The notes under the pieces: model-generated
Seen by the model: the letters and a program-made list of their open reading frames with translations, nothing else
Told to the model about the DNA's origin: nothing
The model's database searches: none
DNA from: Limnohabitans sp.
GTDB lineage: Bacteria; Pseudomonadota; Gammaproteobacteria; Burkholderiales; Burkholderiaceae_C
Direction of reading: 5' to 3'
DNA: 22,670 bases
Assembly (NCBI GenBank): GCA_021731425.1
Contig: JAKFXJ010000021.1
Span: 1 to 22,670 of the forward strand
Made by a program: the position numbers and the translations under genes
Shown here: positions 15,316-22,670 of the stretch, one piece after another
How positions within the stretch are numbered: the first letter of the stretch is position 1
How the letters are laid out: each line of letters opens with the position of its first letter

Positions 15316-16293
15316 ATGGCCGATTATCAAAACCTGTTCACCACGGTGCAAGCCGTGGGTCCAGTCCACCACGGGGTGGAGCTGGGTCACGGCAACAGTC
15401 CGCGCACGGGACAACCTGTGATCAGTTACTGGCTCGGCAAGCTGGGCAATGCCCAGCTGGGTCCGATTTACCTGGGAGGGCTGGGTTTGGCCTCGCTGGT
15501 GTGTGGTTTGATCGCCTTCACCTTGATCGGCATGAACATGCTGGCCTCGGTCAACTACGACCCGATCCAATTTGTGCGCCAGTTGTTTTGGTTATCGCTG
15601 GAGCCGCCACCCCCAAGTTACGGCTTGAGTTTGCCGCCGCTCAACCAAGGCGGCTGGTTCCTCATCGTCGGACTGTTCCTCACCGCGTCCATCATGTTCT
15701 GGTGGGCCCGTACTTACCGTCGCGCGGTTGAGCTGGGCATGGGTTTACACATCGCTTGGGCTTTTGCAGCAGCGATTTGGTTGTTCTTGGTGCTGGGCTT
15801 GTTCCGCCCCATCTTGATGGGTTCTTGGGGTGAGGCTGTGCCTTACGGCATCTTCTCCCACCTGGACTGGACAGCGGCCTTCTCGCTGCGCTACGGCAAC
15901 CTGTTCTACAACCCGTTCCACGCGCTGTCTATTGTGTTCCTCTATGGCTCGGCCCTGCTGTTTGCCATGCACGGTGCCACCATTTTGGCTGTGACCCGTT
16001 ACGGCGGTGAGCGCGAGATCGAGCAGATCACCGATCGCGGTACAGCCTCTGAACGTGCGGCCTTGTTCTGGCGCTGGACCATGGGTTTCAACGCGACCAT
16101 GGAATCGATTCACCGTTGGGCCTGGTGGTTCGCCGTCCTGTGCCCCATCACGGGCGGTATCGGCATCTTGCTGACCGGCACCGTGGTCGACAACTGGTAC
16201 CTGTGGGCCATCAAGCATGGCGTGGCGCCACCGTACCCCGAAATTTTTCCAGCGATGGCTGACCCCACGCTGAGCACAGGAGTCAAGCCATGA
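15316..16293 (+). CDS. pufM: Reaction centre M subunit PufM, 325 aa
   Basis: PufM is the partner of PufL and holds QA. His182 and His202 (bacteriochlorophyll ligands), His219 and His266 (iron ligands) and Glu234 (bidentate iron ligand, in GEREIEQ) are present at the expected places. The common signature stretch [20 protein letters not shown] is intact. The C-terminus is extended ([18 protein letters not shown]), as is usual in species whose reaction centre carries a bound cytochrome. GAGGAG precedes the ATG. The stop overlaps pufC by ATGA. Confidence 0.98.
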   Translation: MADYQNLFTTVQAVGPVHHGVELGHGNSPRTGQPVISYWLGKLGNAQLGPIYLGGLGLASLVCGLIAFTLIGMNMLASVNYDPIQFVRQLFWLSLEPPPPSYGLSLPPLNQGGWFLIVGLFLTASIMFWWARTYRRAVELGMGLHIAWAFAAAIWLFLVLGLFRPILMGSWGEAVPYGIFSHLDWTAAFSLRYGNLFYNPFHALSIVFLYGSALLFAMHGATILAVTRYGGEREIEQITDRGTASERAALFWRWTMGFNATMESIHRWAWWFAVLCPITGGIGILLTGTVVDNWYLWAIKHGVAPPYPEIFPAMADPTLSTGVKP

Positions 16294-17348
16294 ACCCGAA
16301 CACCACTCAATCCCATTGGATGGGCCGCATGGCCAAAGGCTTGGGCCTGGCACTGGTCGGCCTGGTGCTGGCCGGTTGCGAGCGCCCGATTCCCGAATCG
16401 GTGCAAAGCGGCTACCGGGGCACCGGCATGGCGCAGGTCTACAACGCGCGTTTGCTCGAAGTTAAAACCGAAAAGAACCAGCCGCCTGTGGCCATTCCAT
16501 CGGCCGGTTCTGACGGGCCCAAGGCCTCGCAGGTCTACAAGAACGTCAAAGTCCTGGGTGACCTGAGCGTGGGTGATTTCAACCGCCTGATGGTCTCCAT
16601 GACCAGTTGGGTGGCGCCCAACGAGGGCTGCGCTTATTGCCATGCCTTGCCCAACTTTGAAGACGACAGCAAATACACCAAGGTGGTGGCACGGCGCATG
16701 GTCGAGATGACCCAGCACATCAACGCCGACTGGCAGCCGCACGTCGCCCAGACCGGGGTGACCTGCTACACCTGTCACCGTGGCGAGCCCGTGCCCAGCG
16801 CCATCTGGTTCAAGTCCAACCCGCAGCCTTATGGCTCGAACTTCATGGGCGACAAGGCCGGACAAAACGAGCCTTCGCCCGTGGTCAATTTGTCATCTCT
16901 GCCCAACGATCCCTTCACCCCGTTTTTGCTGGACAAGCAAAACATCCGTGTGAATGGCCCCACGGCGCTGCCCTCGGGCAACCGCCAGTCGATCAAGCAA
17001 GCCGAGTGGACCTATGGTCTGATGACGCACATGTCCACCTCGCTGGGTGTGAATTGCACCTACTGCCACAACACGCAGTCTTTCCAGAACTGGGAAAACA
17101 GCCCACCACAACGCGTGACCGCCTGGCATGGCATCCGCATGGCGCGGGACCTGAACTTGACCTTCATGGAGCCCTTGACCGAAGTCTTCCCGGCGCACCG
17201 CAAGGGCCCCATGGGTGACGTGGCCAAGCTCAATTGCGCCACTTGCCACCAAGGGGCCTACAAGCCGCTGAACGGCGCACCCATGGCCAAGGATTTCCCC
17301 GAGTTGCTCAAACCTGCTTTGGCTGCGTCCAAAGTGGCGGCCAAGTAG
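16290..17348 (+). CDS. pufC: Reaction centre tetraheme cytochrome c lipoprotein PufC, 352 aa
   Basis: PufC re-reduces the photo-oxidised special pair from the periplasmic side. Four CxxCH haem sites are seen at 114-118 (CAYCH), 159-163 (CYTCH), 256-260 (CTYCH) and 316-320 (CATCH), two in each half as in the known structures. The signal peptide ends in a lipobox, LVLAGC with Cys30, so the mature protein should be lipid-anchored in the periplasm. Translation is coupled to pufM by ATGA. No terminator is visible before crtA, 35 bases on. Confidence 0.97.
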   Translation: MNPNTTQSHWMGRMAKGLGLALVGLVLAGCERPIPESVQSGYRGTGMAQVYNARLLEVKTEKNQPPVAIPSAGSDGPKASQVYKNVKVLGDLSVGDFNRLMVSMTSWVAPNEGCAYCHALPNFEDDSKYTKVVARRMVEMTQHINADWQPHVAQTGVTCYTCHRGEPVPSAIWFKSNPQPYGSNFMGDKAGQNEPSPVVNLSSLPNDPFTPFLLDKQNIRVNGPTALPSGNRQSIKQAEWTYGLMTHMSTSLGVNCTYCHNTQSFQNWENSPPQRVTAWHGIRMARDLNLTFMEPLTEVFPAHRKGPMGDVAKLNCATCHQGAYKPLNGAPMAKDFPELLKPALAASKVAAK

Positions 17349-17383
17349 TTCTCCCCGCCTTGACTTGATGACCGGACCCCGTC

Positions 17384-18262
17384 ATGGAAGCCCTTACCCC
17401 CCTTCATGACCCGCTGTCCGGCGTGGTGGTGGTGTTGCTGGCCGATTTTTTGCGGCAGCATCAGGGCTGGGGTTGGTTGCGTCTGGTGGCCGGGGCCACG
17501 CCCTACAAGGACGTGCCCGGCCTGACCATGGTCAAGGTCATGGGCAGTGGCCATGGCGGCGGTTTCAGCTTGCGCCCCAGTGCCACGCATCAGGGCCTGA
17601 TCTGCACTTTCAGCCACCTTGATCTGGCCCTCAAGTTTTTGGACAGCCCGGCTGTGCAGGCCTACCGCAGCCGAGCCCGTGAGTGCTGGACGGGCGTGTT
17701 GTCCGTGCAATCGGCCCGGGGCCATTGGGACAAACAAGCCTGGCAAGCGAGCAGCGCACAAGCGCTGGGCATGCCTGGCGAGAAGCAAGACAAGAGCGAG
17801 CAGGGTGATTCAGGCCAGAGCTTGGACGGCCAGCCGCACAGCGGTCCCTTTGCCGTGCTCACCCGCGCTAGCATCGTGCCCACCAAGGCCATGGCTTTTT
17901 GGCGTTATGCCCCGGCCGCACAAGCCGACCTGGGGCAAGCCCCCGGTTGCCTGTTGGCCATGGGCCTGGGCGAAGCTCCTTTGGTGCGCCAATGCACTTT
18001 CAGCCTGTGGCAGGACACGGCCGCCATGCTGCAGTACGCCCGTCAGGGCGCCCACCAGGTGGCCAGTGCCGCTGCTTACAAGCACCAGTTTTTTTCTGAA
18101 TCGCTTTTTGTGCGCATGCAGGTGCTGCAGATGGCCGGTGTCTGGCAAGGCCGCAGTTTCGATGCGCCCGCCAAGGCCGTTCAGAGCACCTCCCCAGCCG
18201 ATGTGGCGCTGGCCGGCAGCCGCCTGGCCGGTGTCCCCAGCCTGGAGGTCAGCCATGTCTGA
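17384..18262 (+). CDS. crtA: Spheroidene monooxygenase (acyclic carotenoid 2-ketolase) CrtA, 292 aa
   Basis: CrtA adds a keto group at C2 of methoxylated acyclic carotenoids, giving spheroidenone-type pigments under oxygen. VVVVLLADFLRQHQGWGWLR, GLTMVKVMGSGHGGGFSL and the later FAVLTRASIVPTKAMAFWRY and LLAMGLGEAPLVRQCTFSLW are characteristic. About residues 131-153 form a polar Gln/Ser/Gly-rich insertion (GEKQDKSEQGDSGQSLDGQ), which makes the protein longer than the roughly 240-residue Rhodobacter enzymes. No strong ribosome site precedes the ATG. The end overlaps crtD by eight bases. The crtA-crtD-crtC order matches Rubrivivax. Confidence 0.9.
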   Translation: MEALTPLHDPLSGVVVVLLADFLRQHQGWGWLRLVAGATPYKDVPGLTMVKVMGSGHGGGFSLRPSATHQGLICTFSHLDLALKFLDSPAVQAYRSRARECWTGVLSVQSARGHWDKQAWQASSAQALGMPGEKQDKSEQGDSGQSLDGQPHSGPFAVLTRASIVPTKAMAFWRYAPAAQADLGQAPGCLLAMGLGEAPLVRQCTFSLWQDTAAMLQYARQGAHQVASAAAYKHQFFSESLFVRMQVLQMAGVWQGRSFDAPAKAVQSTSPADVALAGSRLAGVPSLEVSHV

Positions 18263-19787
18263 GCACCGCGTTGTCATCGTCGGCGCGGGCATGGGCGGCT
18301 TGTGCAGCGCCATCGCGCTCGCGCACCAAGGGCTCGATGTCACCGTGGTCGAAGCCTCGGGTGCACCCGGTGGCAAGGTGCACAGCCGCGAGGTGAACGG
18401 CGCACACATCGACAGTGGCCCCACCGTGTTCACCATGCGCTGGGTGTTCGACGACTTGCTGCGCAGCGTGGGCACCAGCGTGGAGGCCGAGATGCGCATC
18501 ACGCCGCTGCAGGTGCTCGCCCGCCACTTCTGGCCCGATGGCAGTCAGCTTGATTTGTCCGCCGATGCTCAGACCAGCGAAGCCGCCATTGCCGCCTGGG
18601 CGGGTGGGGACGAAGCCAGGCGCTTTCGAGATTTTTGCAAGACCACGCGCCAGCTCTACGCCACGCTCGAAGGCCCCATGATTCGCGCCCAGCGCCCCAG
18701 CATGGGCGGCTTCATGGGCGATTTGGGCTTCAAAGGCTTGGGTGTCTTGGCCCAACTCGGCCCCATGCGCAGCCTGTGGCAACAACTGGGCCACCAATTC
18801 ACCGACCCGCGTTTGCGCCAGTTGTTTGCGCGCTACGCCACCTACTGCGGCTCCTCGCCTTGGCAGTCGCCCGCCACGCTCATGTTGATCGCCCAGGTCG
18901 AGATGGACGGGGTCTGGTCGGTCGAAGGCGGCATGGTCGGCATGGCCCAAGCACTGGCCCGAGTGGCCCGCCGCCGTGGCGCGGTGTTCCGCTACCACAG
19001 CAGCTGCCAGCGCATTGAGCAGCGCCAAGGCCGCGTCTGCGGTGTGCACCTGCAGTCGGGTGAATTTTTACCAGCCGACCGCGTTATTTTTAATGGCGAT
19101 GCCGCCGCTTTGCGCCAAGGCTTGTTGGGCGACGACGTGCGCCGTTCTGTGCCAACAGACGCACCGCCACGCTCCTTGTCGGCCTTGACCTGGTCCTTGA
19201 ATACACCTGCCGAAGGCGTGGCGCTGGACCGGCACAACGTGTTTTTCCAGAGCACCTACGCCAGCGAGTTCGAAGACATCTTTGAGCGCCAGCGCTTGCC
19301 CGAGCAGCCCACGGTCTATGTCTGTGCACAAGACCGACCCGCTGCGTTGCCGTACGGCCAAGCCGAGCGCCTGTTTTGTTTGGTCAACGCCCCCGCCTGC
19401 GGTGATGGCAGCGCAATCACCGAGGAGGCTTTAGAACAATGCCAAACGCACACCTTTCAGCACCTGCGTCAGCTGGGCCTGCATCTGCAACCCACGGTGA
19501 GCAACAGCCTGCGAACGACGCCGCAGGATTTTCATCGGCGCTTTCCGGCCAGCGGGGGAGCCCTGTACGGGCAGGCGACGCACGGCTGGACCAGCATCTT
19601 CAGCCGACCTGGCTCCACCACACCCCTGCAGGGCCTGTATCTGGCGGGGGGCAGCGTGCACCCGGGACCGGGCGTGCCGATGGCGGCCTTGTCCGGGCAG
19701 CGGGCGGCCGAGGCGCTGATGGCGAGCCTCGCTTCGACCAGCACGTTCCCGACGGGGGCTACCTTTGGTGGTATGTCGACGCCATGA
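18255..19787 (+). CDS. crtD: Hydroxyneurosporene/methoxyneurosporene desaturase CrtD, 510 aa
   Basis: CrtD is a flavin-dependent 3,4-desaturase of the phytoene desaturase family. The N-terminal dinucleotide fold is VVIVGAGMGGLCSAIALA with the GxGxxG pattern starting at Gly10, and the C-terminal flavin motif is YLAGGSVHPGPGVPMAALSG. The ATG at 18255 has a GGAGG ribosome site and gives the expected N-terminus; the frame is open further upstream inside crtA but that is not coding. CrtD rather than CrtI is favoured by position between crtA and crtC. The last 25 or so residues (ASLASTSTFPTGATFGG and on) lie over codons that read as conserved CrtC in another frame. Confidence 0.9.
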   Translation: MSEHRVVIVGAGMGGLCSAIALAHQGLDVTVVEASGAPGGKVHSREVNGAHIDSGPTVFTMRWVFDDLLRSVGTSVEAEMRITPLQVLARHFWPDGSQLDLSADAQTSEAAIAAWAGGDEARRFRDFCKTTRQLYATLEGPMIRAQRPSMGGFMGDLGFKGLGVLAQLGPMRSLWQQLGHQFTDPRLRQLFARYATYCGSSPWQSPATLMLIAQVEMDGVWSVEGGMVGMAQALARVARRRGAVFRYHSSCQRIEQRQGRVCGVHLQSGEFLPADRVIFNGDAAALRQGLLGDDVRRSVPTDAPPRSLSALTWSLNTPAEGVALDRHNVFFQSTYASEFEDIFERQRLPEQPTVYVCAQDRPAALPYGQAERLFCLVNAPACGDGSAITEEALEQCQTHTFQHLRQLGLHLQPTVSNSLRTTPQDFHRRFPASGGALYGQATHGWTSIFSRPGSTTPLQGLYLAGGSVHPGPGVPMAALSGQRAAEALMASLASTSTFPTGATFGGMSTP

Positions 19788-20647
19788 GTGACGACGGTCA
19801 ACACGGCATCACCCTCATTGCCTTTGTCGGCAGTGTGTTCTCGCCCTATTACGCCTGGGCGCGCGGGCGCGGACCGGCCCATGCCGACAACCACTGCGCC
19901 CTGAACGTGGCCATCTACAGCAAAGGCCAAGGCCGCTGGGCCATGACCGAGCGTGGCCAGCGCCATTGCGCCCGCAGCGCCCGCCAGTTCACCATCGGCC
20001 CGAGCCAACTGAGCTGGGACGGCGACTGCTTGACCATCGACATCGACGAGGTGTGTGTGCCCATTCCGCGCCGCGTGCGCGGCCGCATCAAGCTGTGGCC
20101 GCAGCAATTGTTTGGCTACTCCACACCGCTCGATGTGAATGCCCAGCACCGCTGGGGGCCACTGGCACCCAGCTCGCGCATCGAGGTGGACCTGAATGCC
20201 CCCGATCTGAAATGGCAAGGCCACGCTTATCTGGATTCCAACGAAGGCGACGAACCGGTGGACCGGGGTTTTCACACCTGGGATTGGTCCCGTGCCCGTA
20301 CACGCGATGGCAGCACCGTGGTGTTTTACGACATGCAAGCGCCTGGCACCGAAGACCGTGTGCTCTCGCTGCGTTTCACGCCGCAGGGCACGGTCGAGCC
20401 CATGGCCACACCCCCGGCGCAGCGCCTGTCCAAAACCGGCTGGCGCATCGACCGCCGCATGCGCAGCGCGCAAGCGGTGCGTGTGCACGAACAACTCGAA
20501 GACACGCCCTTTTACCAGCGTGCCTTGCTGCAATTTGATCACGCAGGCGAGCCTTTGCTTGCCTTTCACGAAACCCTGTCGGTGCCGCGTTTGGTGTCAC
20601 CGGTGGTTCAAGCCATGCTGCCCTTTCGCATGCCAAGGCGGGCTTGA
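19784..20647 (+). CDS. crtC: Acyclic carotenoid 1,2-hydratase CrtC, 287 aa (start uncertain)
   Basis: CrtC adds water across the terminal double bond of neurosporene or lycopene, the first step to spheroidene-type carotenoids. The sequence GITLIAFVGSVFSPYYAWAR is diagnostic, as are WAMTERG, GWRIDRRMRSA and the stretch GFHTWDWSRARTRDGSTVVF. The ATG at 19784 overlaps the crtD stop (ATGA) and gives a length like that of Rhodobacter capsulatus CrtC. However, 17 codons upstream in the same frame read FDQHVPDGGYLWWYVDA, which I recall as conserved in longer CrtC proteins. There is no ATG, GTG or TTG between that stretch and an ATG far inside crtD at 19439. The start is therefore provisional. Confidence 0.85.
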   Translation: MSDDGQHGITLIAFVGSVFSPYYAWARGRGPAHADNHCALNVAIYSKGQGRWAMTERGQRHCARSARQFTIGPSQLSWDGDCLTIDIDEVCVPIPRRVRGRIKLWPQQLFGYSTPLDVNAQHRWGPLAPSSRIEVDLNAPDLKWQGHAYLDSNEGDEPVDRGFHTWDWSRARTRDGSTVVFYDMQAPGTEDRVLSLRFTPQGTVEPMATPPAQRLSKTGWRIDRRMRSAQAVRVHEQLEDTPFYQRALLQFDHAGEPLLAFHETLSVPRLVSPVVQAMLPFRMPRRA

Positions 20648-20784
20648 GATGATTCGCTTGACACCCTTCTCAGCGAGGCTTCAGAAGCCCCGTTGCGCCC
20701 GGTTTCAGGCACCCCCATTCCTGGCCGTGGTGGCCAAGAATAGCCCTCGTGCGGGCCGTGCACGTCTTCTGCAAGGAGAAAACT
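20648..20784. promoter_or_regulatory. Intergenic region before pucB, probable antenna promoter
   Basis: These 137 bases separate crtC from the LH2-type genes. TTGACA at 20658-20663 is a perfect -35 hexamer but has no good -10 at 16-18 bases (TCAGAA). AAGAAT at 20737-20742 could be a -10 without a clear -35. A short dyad, TGGCC and GGCCA around GTGGT, lies at 20722-20736. No TGT-N12-ACA box is visible. AAGGAG at 20773-20778 is the pucB ribosome site. Confidence 0.35.
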
Positions 20785-20937
20785 ATGTCTAACTCAGACA
20801 AAGTCTGGCCAACGGGACTGACCGAGGCCGAATCGGAAGAGATTCACCGAAATCTCATCCAGGGTACGCAGATCTTCGGCATGATTGCCGCATTTGCCCA
20901 TCTGCTGGCCTACATCTATTCACCCTGGCTCAAGTAA
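20785..20937 (+). CDS. pucB: LH2-type antenna beta subunit PucB, 50 aa
   Basis: The sequence WPTGLTEAESEEIHRNLIQG, one membrane span, His39 in FAHLLAYIYSPWLK and the earlier histidine of EEIH follow the LH2 beta pattern (the B850-type ligand and a membrane-interface His). The ending SPWLK resembles the TPWLH ending of LH2/LH3 beta chains more than the RPWF ending of the pufB product at 13713. It pairs with the alpha gene 12 bases downstream. AAGGAG precedes the ATG. Confidence 0.9.
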   Translation: MSNSDKVWPTGLTEAESEEIHRNLIQGTQIFGMIAAFAHLLAYIYSPWLK

Positions 20938-20949
20938 AGGAAAATCATC

Positions 20950-21144
20950 ATGATCTACTCGAAAATGTGGTGTGTGGTGAAACCTTCGGTGGGTATTCCG
21001 GTGTTCATTGCGGCTGTGGCGATCTCGTCGTTCAGCGTGCATTTGGCCCTGACAACCAACACCACCTGGGTGAAAAGCTTCCTGAACGGTGGTACCAAAG
21101 TGGTCGCTGCGGCGCCTGCTGCGGACGCTGCGGTGAAGAAGTAA
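20950..21144 (+). CDS. pucA: LH2/LH3-type antenna alpha subunit PucA, 64 aa
   Basis: The protein aligns without gaps to LH2 alpha chains: KMWCVVKPSVGIPVFIAAVA, His31 (ring bacteriochlorophyll ligand) in SVHLAL, then TTNTTWVKSFLNGG. At the positions equal to Tyr44 and Trp45 of the 850-nm antenna of Rhodoblastus acidophilus, this protein has Phe44 and Leu45. That pair is found in the 820-nm LH3 form. The tail GTKVVAAAPAADAAVKK is Ala-rich and typical of betaproteobacterial alpha chains. It is directly followed by a hairpin and then a pucC-like gene. Confidence 0.92.
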   Translation: MIYSKMWCVVKPSVGIPVFIAAVAISSFSVHLALTTNTTWVKSFLNGGTKVVAAAPAADAAVKK

Positions 21145-21163
21145 AGGGTGAAAGCCCGAACGG

Positions 21164-21183
21164 CCAGGCGCGAAAGCGCCTGG
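21164..21183 (+). terminator. GAAA-loop hairpin between pucA and the pucC-like gene
   Basis: CCAGGCGC (21164-21171) and GCGCCTGG (21176-21183) pair perfectly around a GAAA tetraloop. The stem can extend by a G-U and a G-C pair, and a pyrimidine-rich TCTTTCTCTT follows. It could be a leaky terminator or a 3'-end stabiliser for pucBA mRNA that allows reduced read-through into the assembly gene. Confidence 0.7.
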
Positions 21184-21198
21184 TCTTTCTCTTGACTT

Positions 21199-22596
21199 AT
21201 GAACACCACCAAAAATCGCAGCAACTGGGGTATGGCTTTGGCCAGTTGGGGTCCTAGGTTTCTCCCCTTTGCCGACGCCGCCAGCGATGATTTGCCGCTG
21301 TCGCGTTTGCTGCGCTTGTCGCTGTTTCAAATTTCTGTCGGCATGGCCATGGTCATGCTGGTGGGCACCCTCAACCGCGTGATGATCGTGGAGCTCAAAG
21401 TCTCCGCCACGCTGGTGTCCTTCATGGTGGCCTTGCCCTTGCTCATTGCGCCTTTGCGTGCGCTCATTGGTTTTCGCTCGGACAACCACCGCTCCCAACT
21501 GGGCTGGCGGCGCGTGCCCTACATCTGGATGGGCAGCTTGCTGCAGTTTGGTGGCTTTTCCATCATGCCGTTTGCGCTCTTGGTGCTCGCCGGTGCCGGG
21601 CAAGCCAGCCAGGCTCCGGCCTGGGTTGGCCAGTTGGGCGCTGCAGGTGCGTTTTTGTTGGTGGGCCTGGGCATGCACACCGTGCAAACCGCAGGCCTGG
21701 CCTTGGCCACCGACCTGGCCCCGCCCGAGCGCCAGCCCCAGGTGGTGGGTCTCATGTATGTGATGCAGCTGATCGGCATGATTGGCAGTGCCTTGGTGCT
21801 GGGCTATTTGCTGCACGACTACAGCCCTGGCCAGCTGATTCGTGTGGTGCAGGCTGTGGCGGTGACCACACTGGTCCTGAATGTGATCGCGCTTTGGAAG
21901 CAAGAACCGCGCAGTCGGCTGCGCAAACCCGGCACGCCCATAGAACACACCTTTGCGCAAGCCTGGCAACTGTTTTGCCAAGGTCCCAACACACTGCGCC
22001 GTTTGTTGGCGGTGGGTTTGGGCACCATTGCCTTCACCATGGAAGACGTGTTGCTCGAACCCTATGGCGGCGAGATTTTGACCATGAGTGTGTCCAGCAC
22101 CACGCTGCTCTCGGCCACTTTGGCGCTGGGCGGTCTGCTGGGTTTTGCTTGGGCTTCGCGCGTGTTGGGGCGCGGTGGCGATGCGTACCGCATGTCCGGC
22201 TGGGGGGCCTGGGTGGGTTTGCCCGCCTTCGTCTGCGTCATTGCCTCCGGCCCTCTGGCCATGCCCGCCTTGTTTGTGCTGGGCATTTTCTTGATTGGCT
22301 TAGGGGGTGGTTTGTTTGCACACGGCACCCTCACGGCCACCATGCAGCTGGCCCCACCGGGACAGATCGGTTTGGCCATGGGCGCTTGGGGCGCTGTGCA
22401 GGCCACCGCCGCGGGTGTCGGTATGGCCGCAGGCGGCTTGGTGCGTGATGGCGTGGCCCTGATCAGCACCCCCGTCATGGGCTATTCGGCGGTCTACGCC
22501 ATCGAGATCCTTTTGCTGGGCATGACCCTGTGGGCCATGGGACATTTGCTGCGTTCTGTGCCCGCTGCTGTACGCCCGCCCGCCATCTCTGCATAA
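21199..22596 (+). CDS. PucC/LhaA-family antenna assembly membrane protein, 465 aa
   Basis: This BCH2-type major facilitator relative has about 12 membrane segments. Its near-N-terminal PRFLPFADAASDDLPLSRLL followed by LSLFQISVGMAMVMLVGTLNRVMI is diagnostic, as is TDLAPPERQPQVVGLMYVMQ in the middle. The family (PucC, LhaA, Bch2/G115) helps insert or deliver bacteriochlorophyll to LH1 or LH2. Placement right after pucBA suggests PucC; by sequence alone I cannot separate PucC from LhaA, so no symbol is given. The chosen ATG has no Shine-Dalgarno sequence. An internal ATG at 21232 with GGGG shortly before it is an alternative that would drop 11 residues. Confidence 0.92.
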   Translation: MNTTKNRSNWGMALASWGPRFLPFADAASDDLPLSRLLRLSLFQISVGMAMVMLVGTLNRVMIVELKVSATLVSFMVALPLLIAPLRALIGFRSDNHRSQLGWRRVPYIWMGSLLQFGGFSIMPFALLVLAGAGQASQAPAWVGQLGAAGAFLLVGLGMHTVQTAGLALATDLAPPERQPQVVGLMYVMQLIGMIGSALVLGYLLHDYSPGQLIRVVQAVAVTTLVLNVIALWKQEPRSRLRKPGTPIEHTFAQAWQLFCQGPNTLRRLLAVGLGTIAFTMEDVLLEPYGGEILTMSVSSTTLLSATLALGGLLGFAWASRVLGRGGDAYRMSGWGAWVGLPAFVCVIASGPLAMPALFVLGIFLIGLGGGLFAHGTLTATMQLAPPGQIGLAMGAWGAVQATAAGVGMAAGGLVRDGVALISTPVMGYSAVYAIEILLLGMTLWAMGHLLRSVPAAVRPPAISA

Positions 22597-22645
22597 TCAA
22601 TCCCCGCGTCATTCCCAAGATCACCCCGCAACCCTAGGACTCACC

Positions 22646-22670
22646 ATGGAAATCAAACACATCCTCATCA
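22646..22670 (+). CDS. Start of a further gene, cut by window end
   Basis: An ATG at 22646, 49 bases after the preceding stop codon, opens MEIKHILI and runs off the window. TAGGAC a few bases upstream is a weak ribosome site. Eight codons are too few to name a product or to be sure the gene is real. Confidence 0.4.

Noticed and set aside
17619..18254. Possible 212-residue N-terminal extension of crtD through crtA
   Set aside because: The extension is Pro/Trp/Arg-rich shadow of crtA; the start at 18255 has a ribosome site and the expected flavin-fold N-terminus.
19646..19652. G-GGG-GGC heptamer in crtD as a programmed -1 frameshift site into crtC
   Set aside because: Slippage there would remove the conserved C-terminal flavin-binding region of CrtD, so it is unlikely to be functional.
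19439..19783. crtC starting at the ATG at 19439
   Set aside because: Most of the added 115 residues are the shadow of crtD and resemble no CrtC; only the last 17 or so look conserved, which is reported as a separate finding.
20292..20792. 166-codon frame spanning the crtC end and the gap before pucB
   Set aside because: Out of frame with crtC and pucB, Arg/Pro/Cys-rich, no ribosome site.
20786..20800. TGTCT-N5-AGACA at pucB as a PpsR box
   Set aside because: Spacing between TGT and ACA is nine, not twelve, and it lies within the coding sequence.
1..22670. CRISPR arrays, tRNA or rRNA genes, insertion sequences, phage or integration sites
   Set aside because: I saw no direct-repeat arrays, no tRNA-like cloverleaf, no transposase or integrase and no flanking repeats; the window reads as a stable chromosomal gene cluster.

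Overview
This window is the core of a purple-bacterial photosynthesis gene cluster, most likely from a high-GC betaproteobacterium of the Burkholderiales (Comamonadaceae; Rhodoferax, Limnohabitans or Rubrivivax-like). The placement rests on three things: the run crtE-crtF-bchCXYZ-puf, a tetraheme pufC, and a following crtA-crtD-crtC block, an order I associate with Rubrivivax-type clusters. The taxonomic call is inferred from gene order and protein resemblance, not from a search.

Layout. Positions 1-6200 are flanking genes: a truncated photolyase/cryptochrome gene coupled to an unknown membrane-anchored protein (both minus), a divergent cysteine-free Rrf2-type regulator, a DUF2237 protein (minus), a TauE/SafE exporter, a zinc-free MDR oxidoreductase, an ABC half-transporter and a 62-residue membrane protein (minus). 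From 6220 to 9461 come crtE, crtF and bchC. Two promoters here carry textbook TGT-N12-ACA (PpsR/CrtJ) boxes. From 9458 to 13572 lie bchX, bchY and bchZ (chlorophyllide a reductase). From 13569 to 17348 lies the puf operon: a 43-codon ORF in the usual pufQ position, pufB, an unrecognised 74-residue single-span protein, pufA, pufL, pufM and pufC. From 17384 to 20647 lie crtA, crtD and crtC (spheroidenone-type carotenoid end steps). From 20785 to 22596 lie an LH2-type pucB-pucA pair and a PucC/LhaA assembly protein. A further gene starts at 22646 and is cut by the window end.

Together these genes supply geranylgeranyl diphosphate, the last ring reduction and side-chain oxidation of bacteriochlorophyll a, methoxylated and ketolated acyclic carotenoids, the LH1-reaction centre with its bound cytochrome, and a peripheral antenna. 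Many junctions are ATGA overlaps (bchC/bchX, bchY/bchZ, bchZ/43-codon ORF, pufM/pufC, crtD/crtC), so much of the region is probably read as overlapping long transcripts.

The most interesting item is the 74-residue ORF between pufB and pufA. Its layout (soluble N-terminus, one membrane span, amphipathic C-terminus) recalls PufX, and a terminator-like hairpin precedes it at the pufB stop codon. Other notable points are an LH3-like Phe44-Leu45 pair in PucA (predicting a blue-shifted antenna), a bchC promoter whose predicted start of transcription falls on the start codon, and a crtD/crtC junction where conserved CrtC codons lie upstream of any usable in-frame start.
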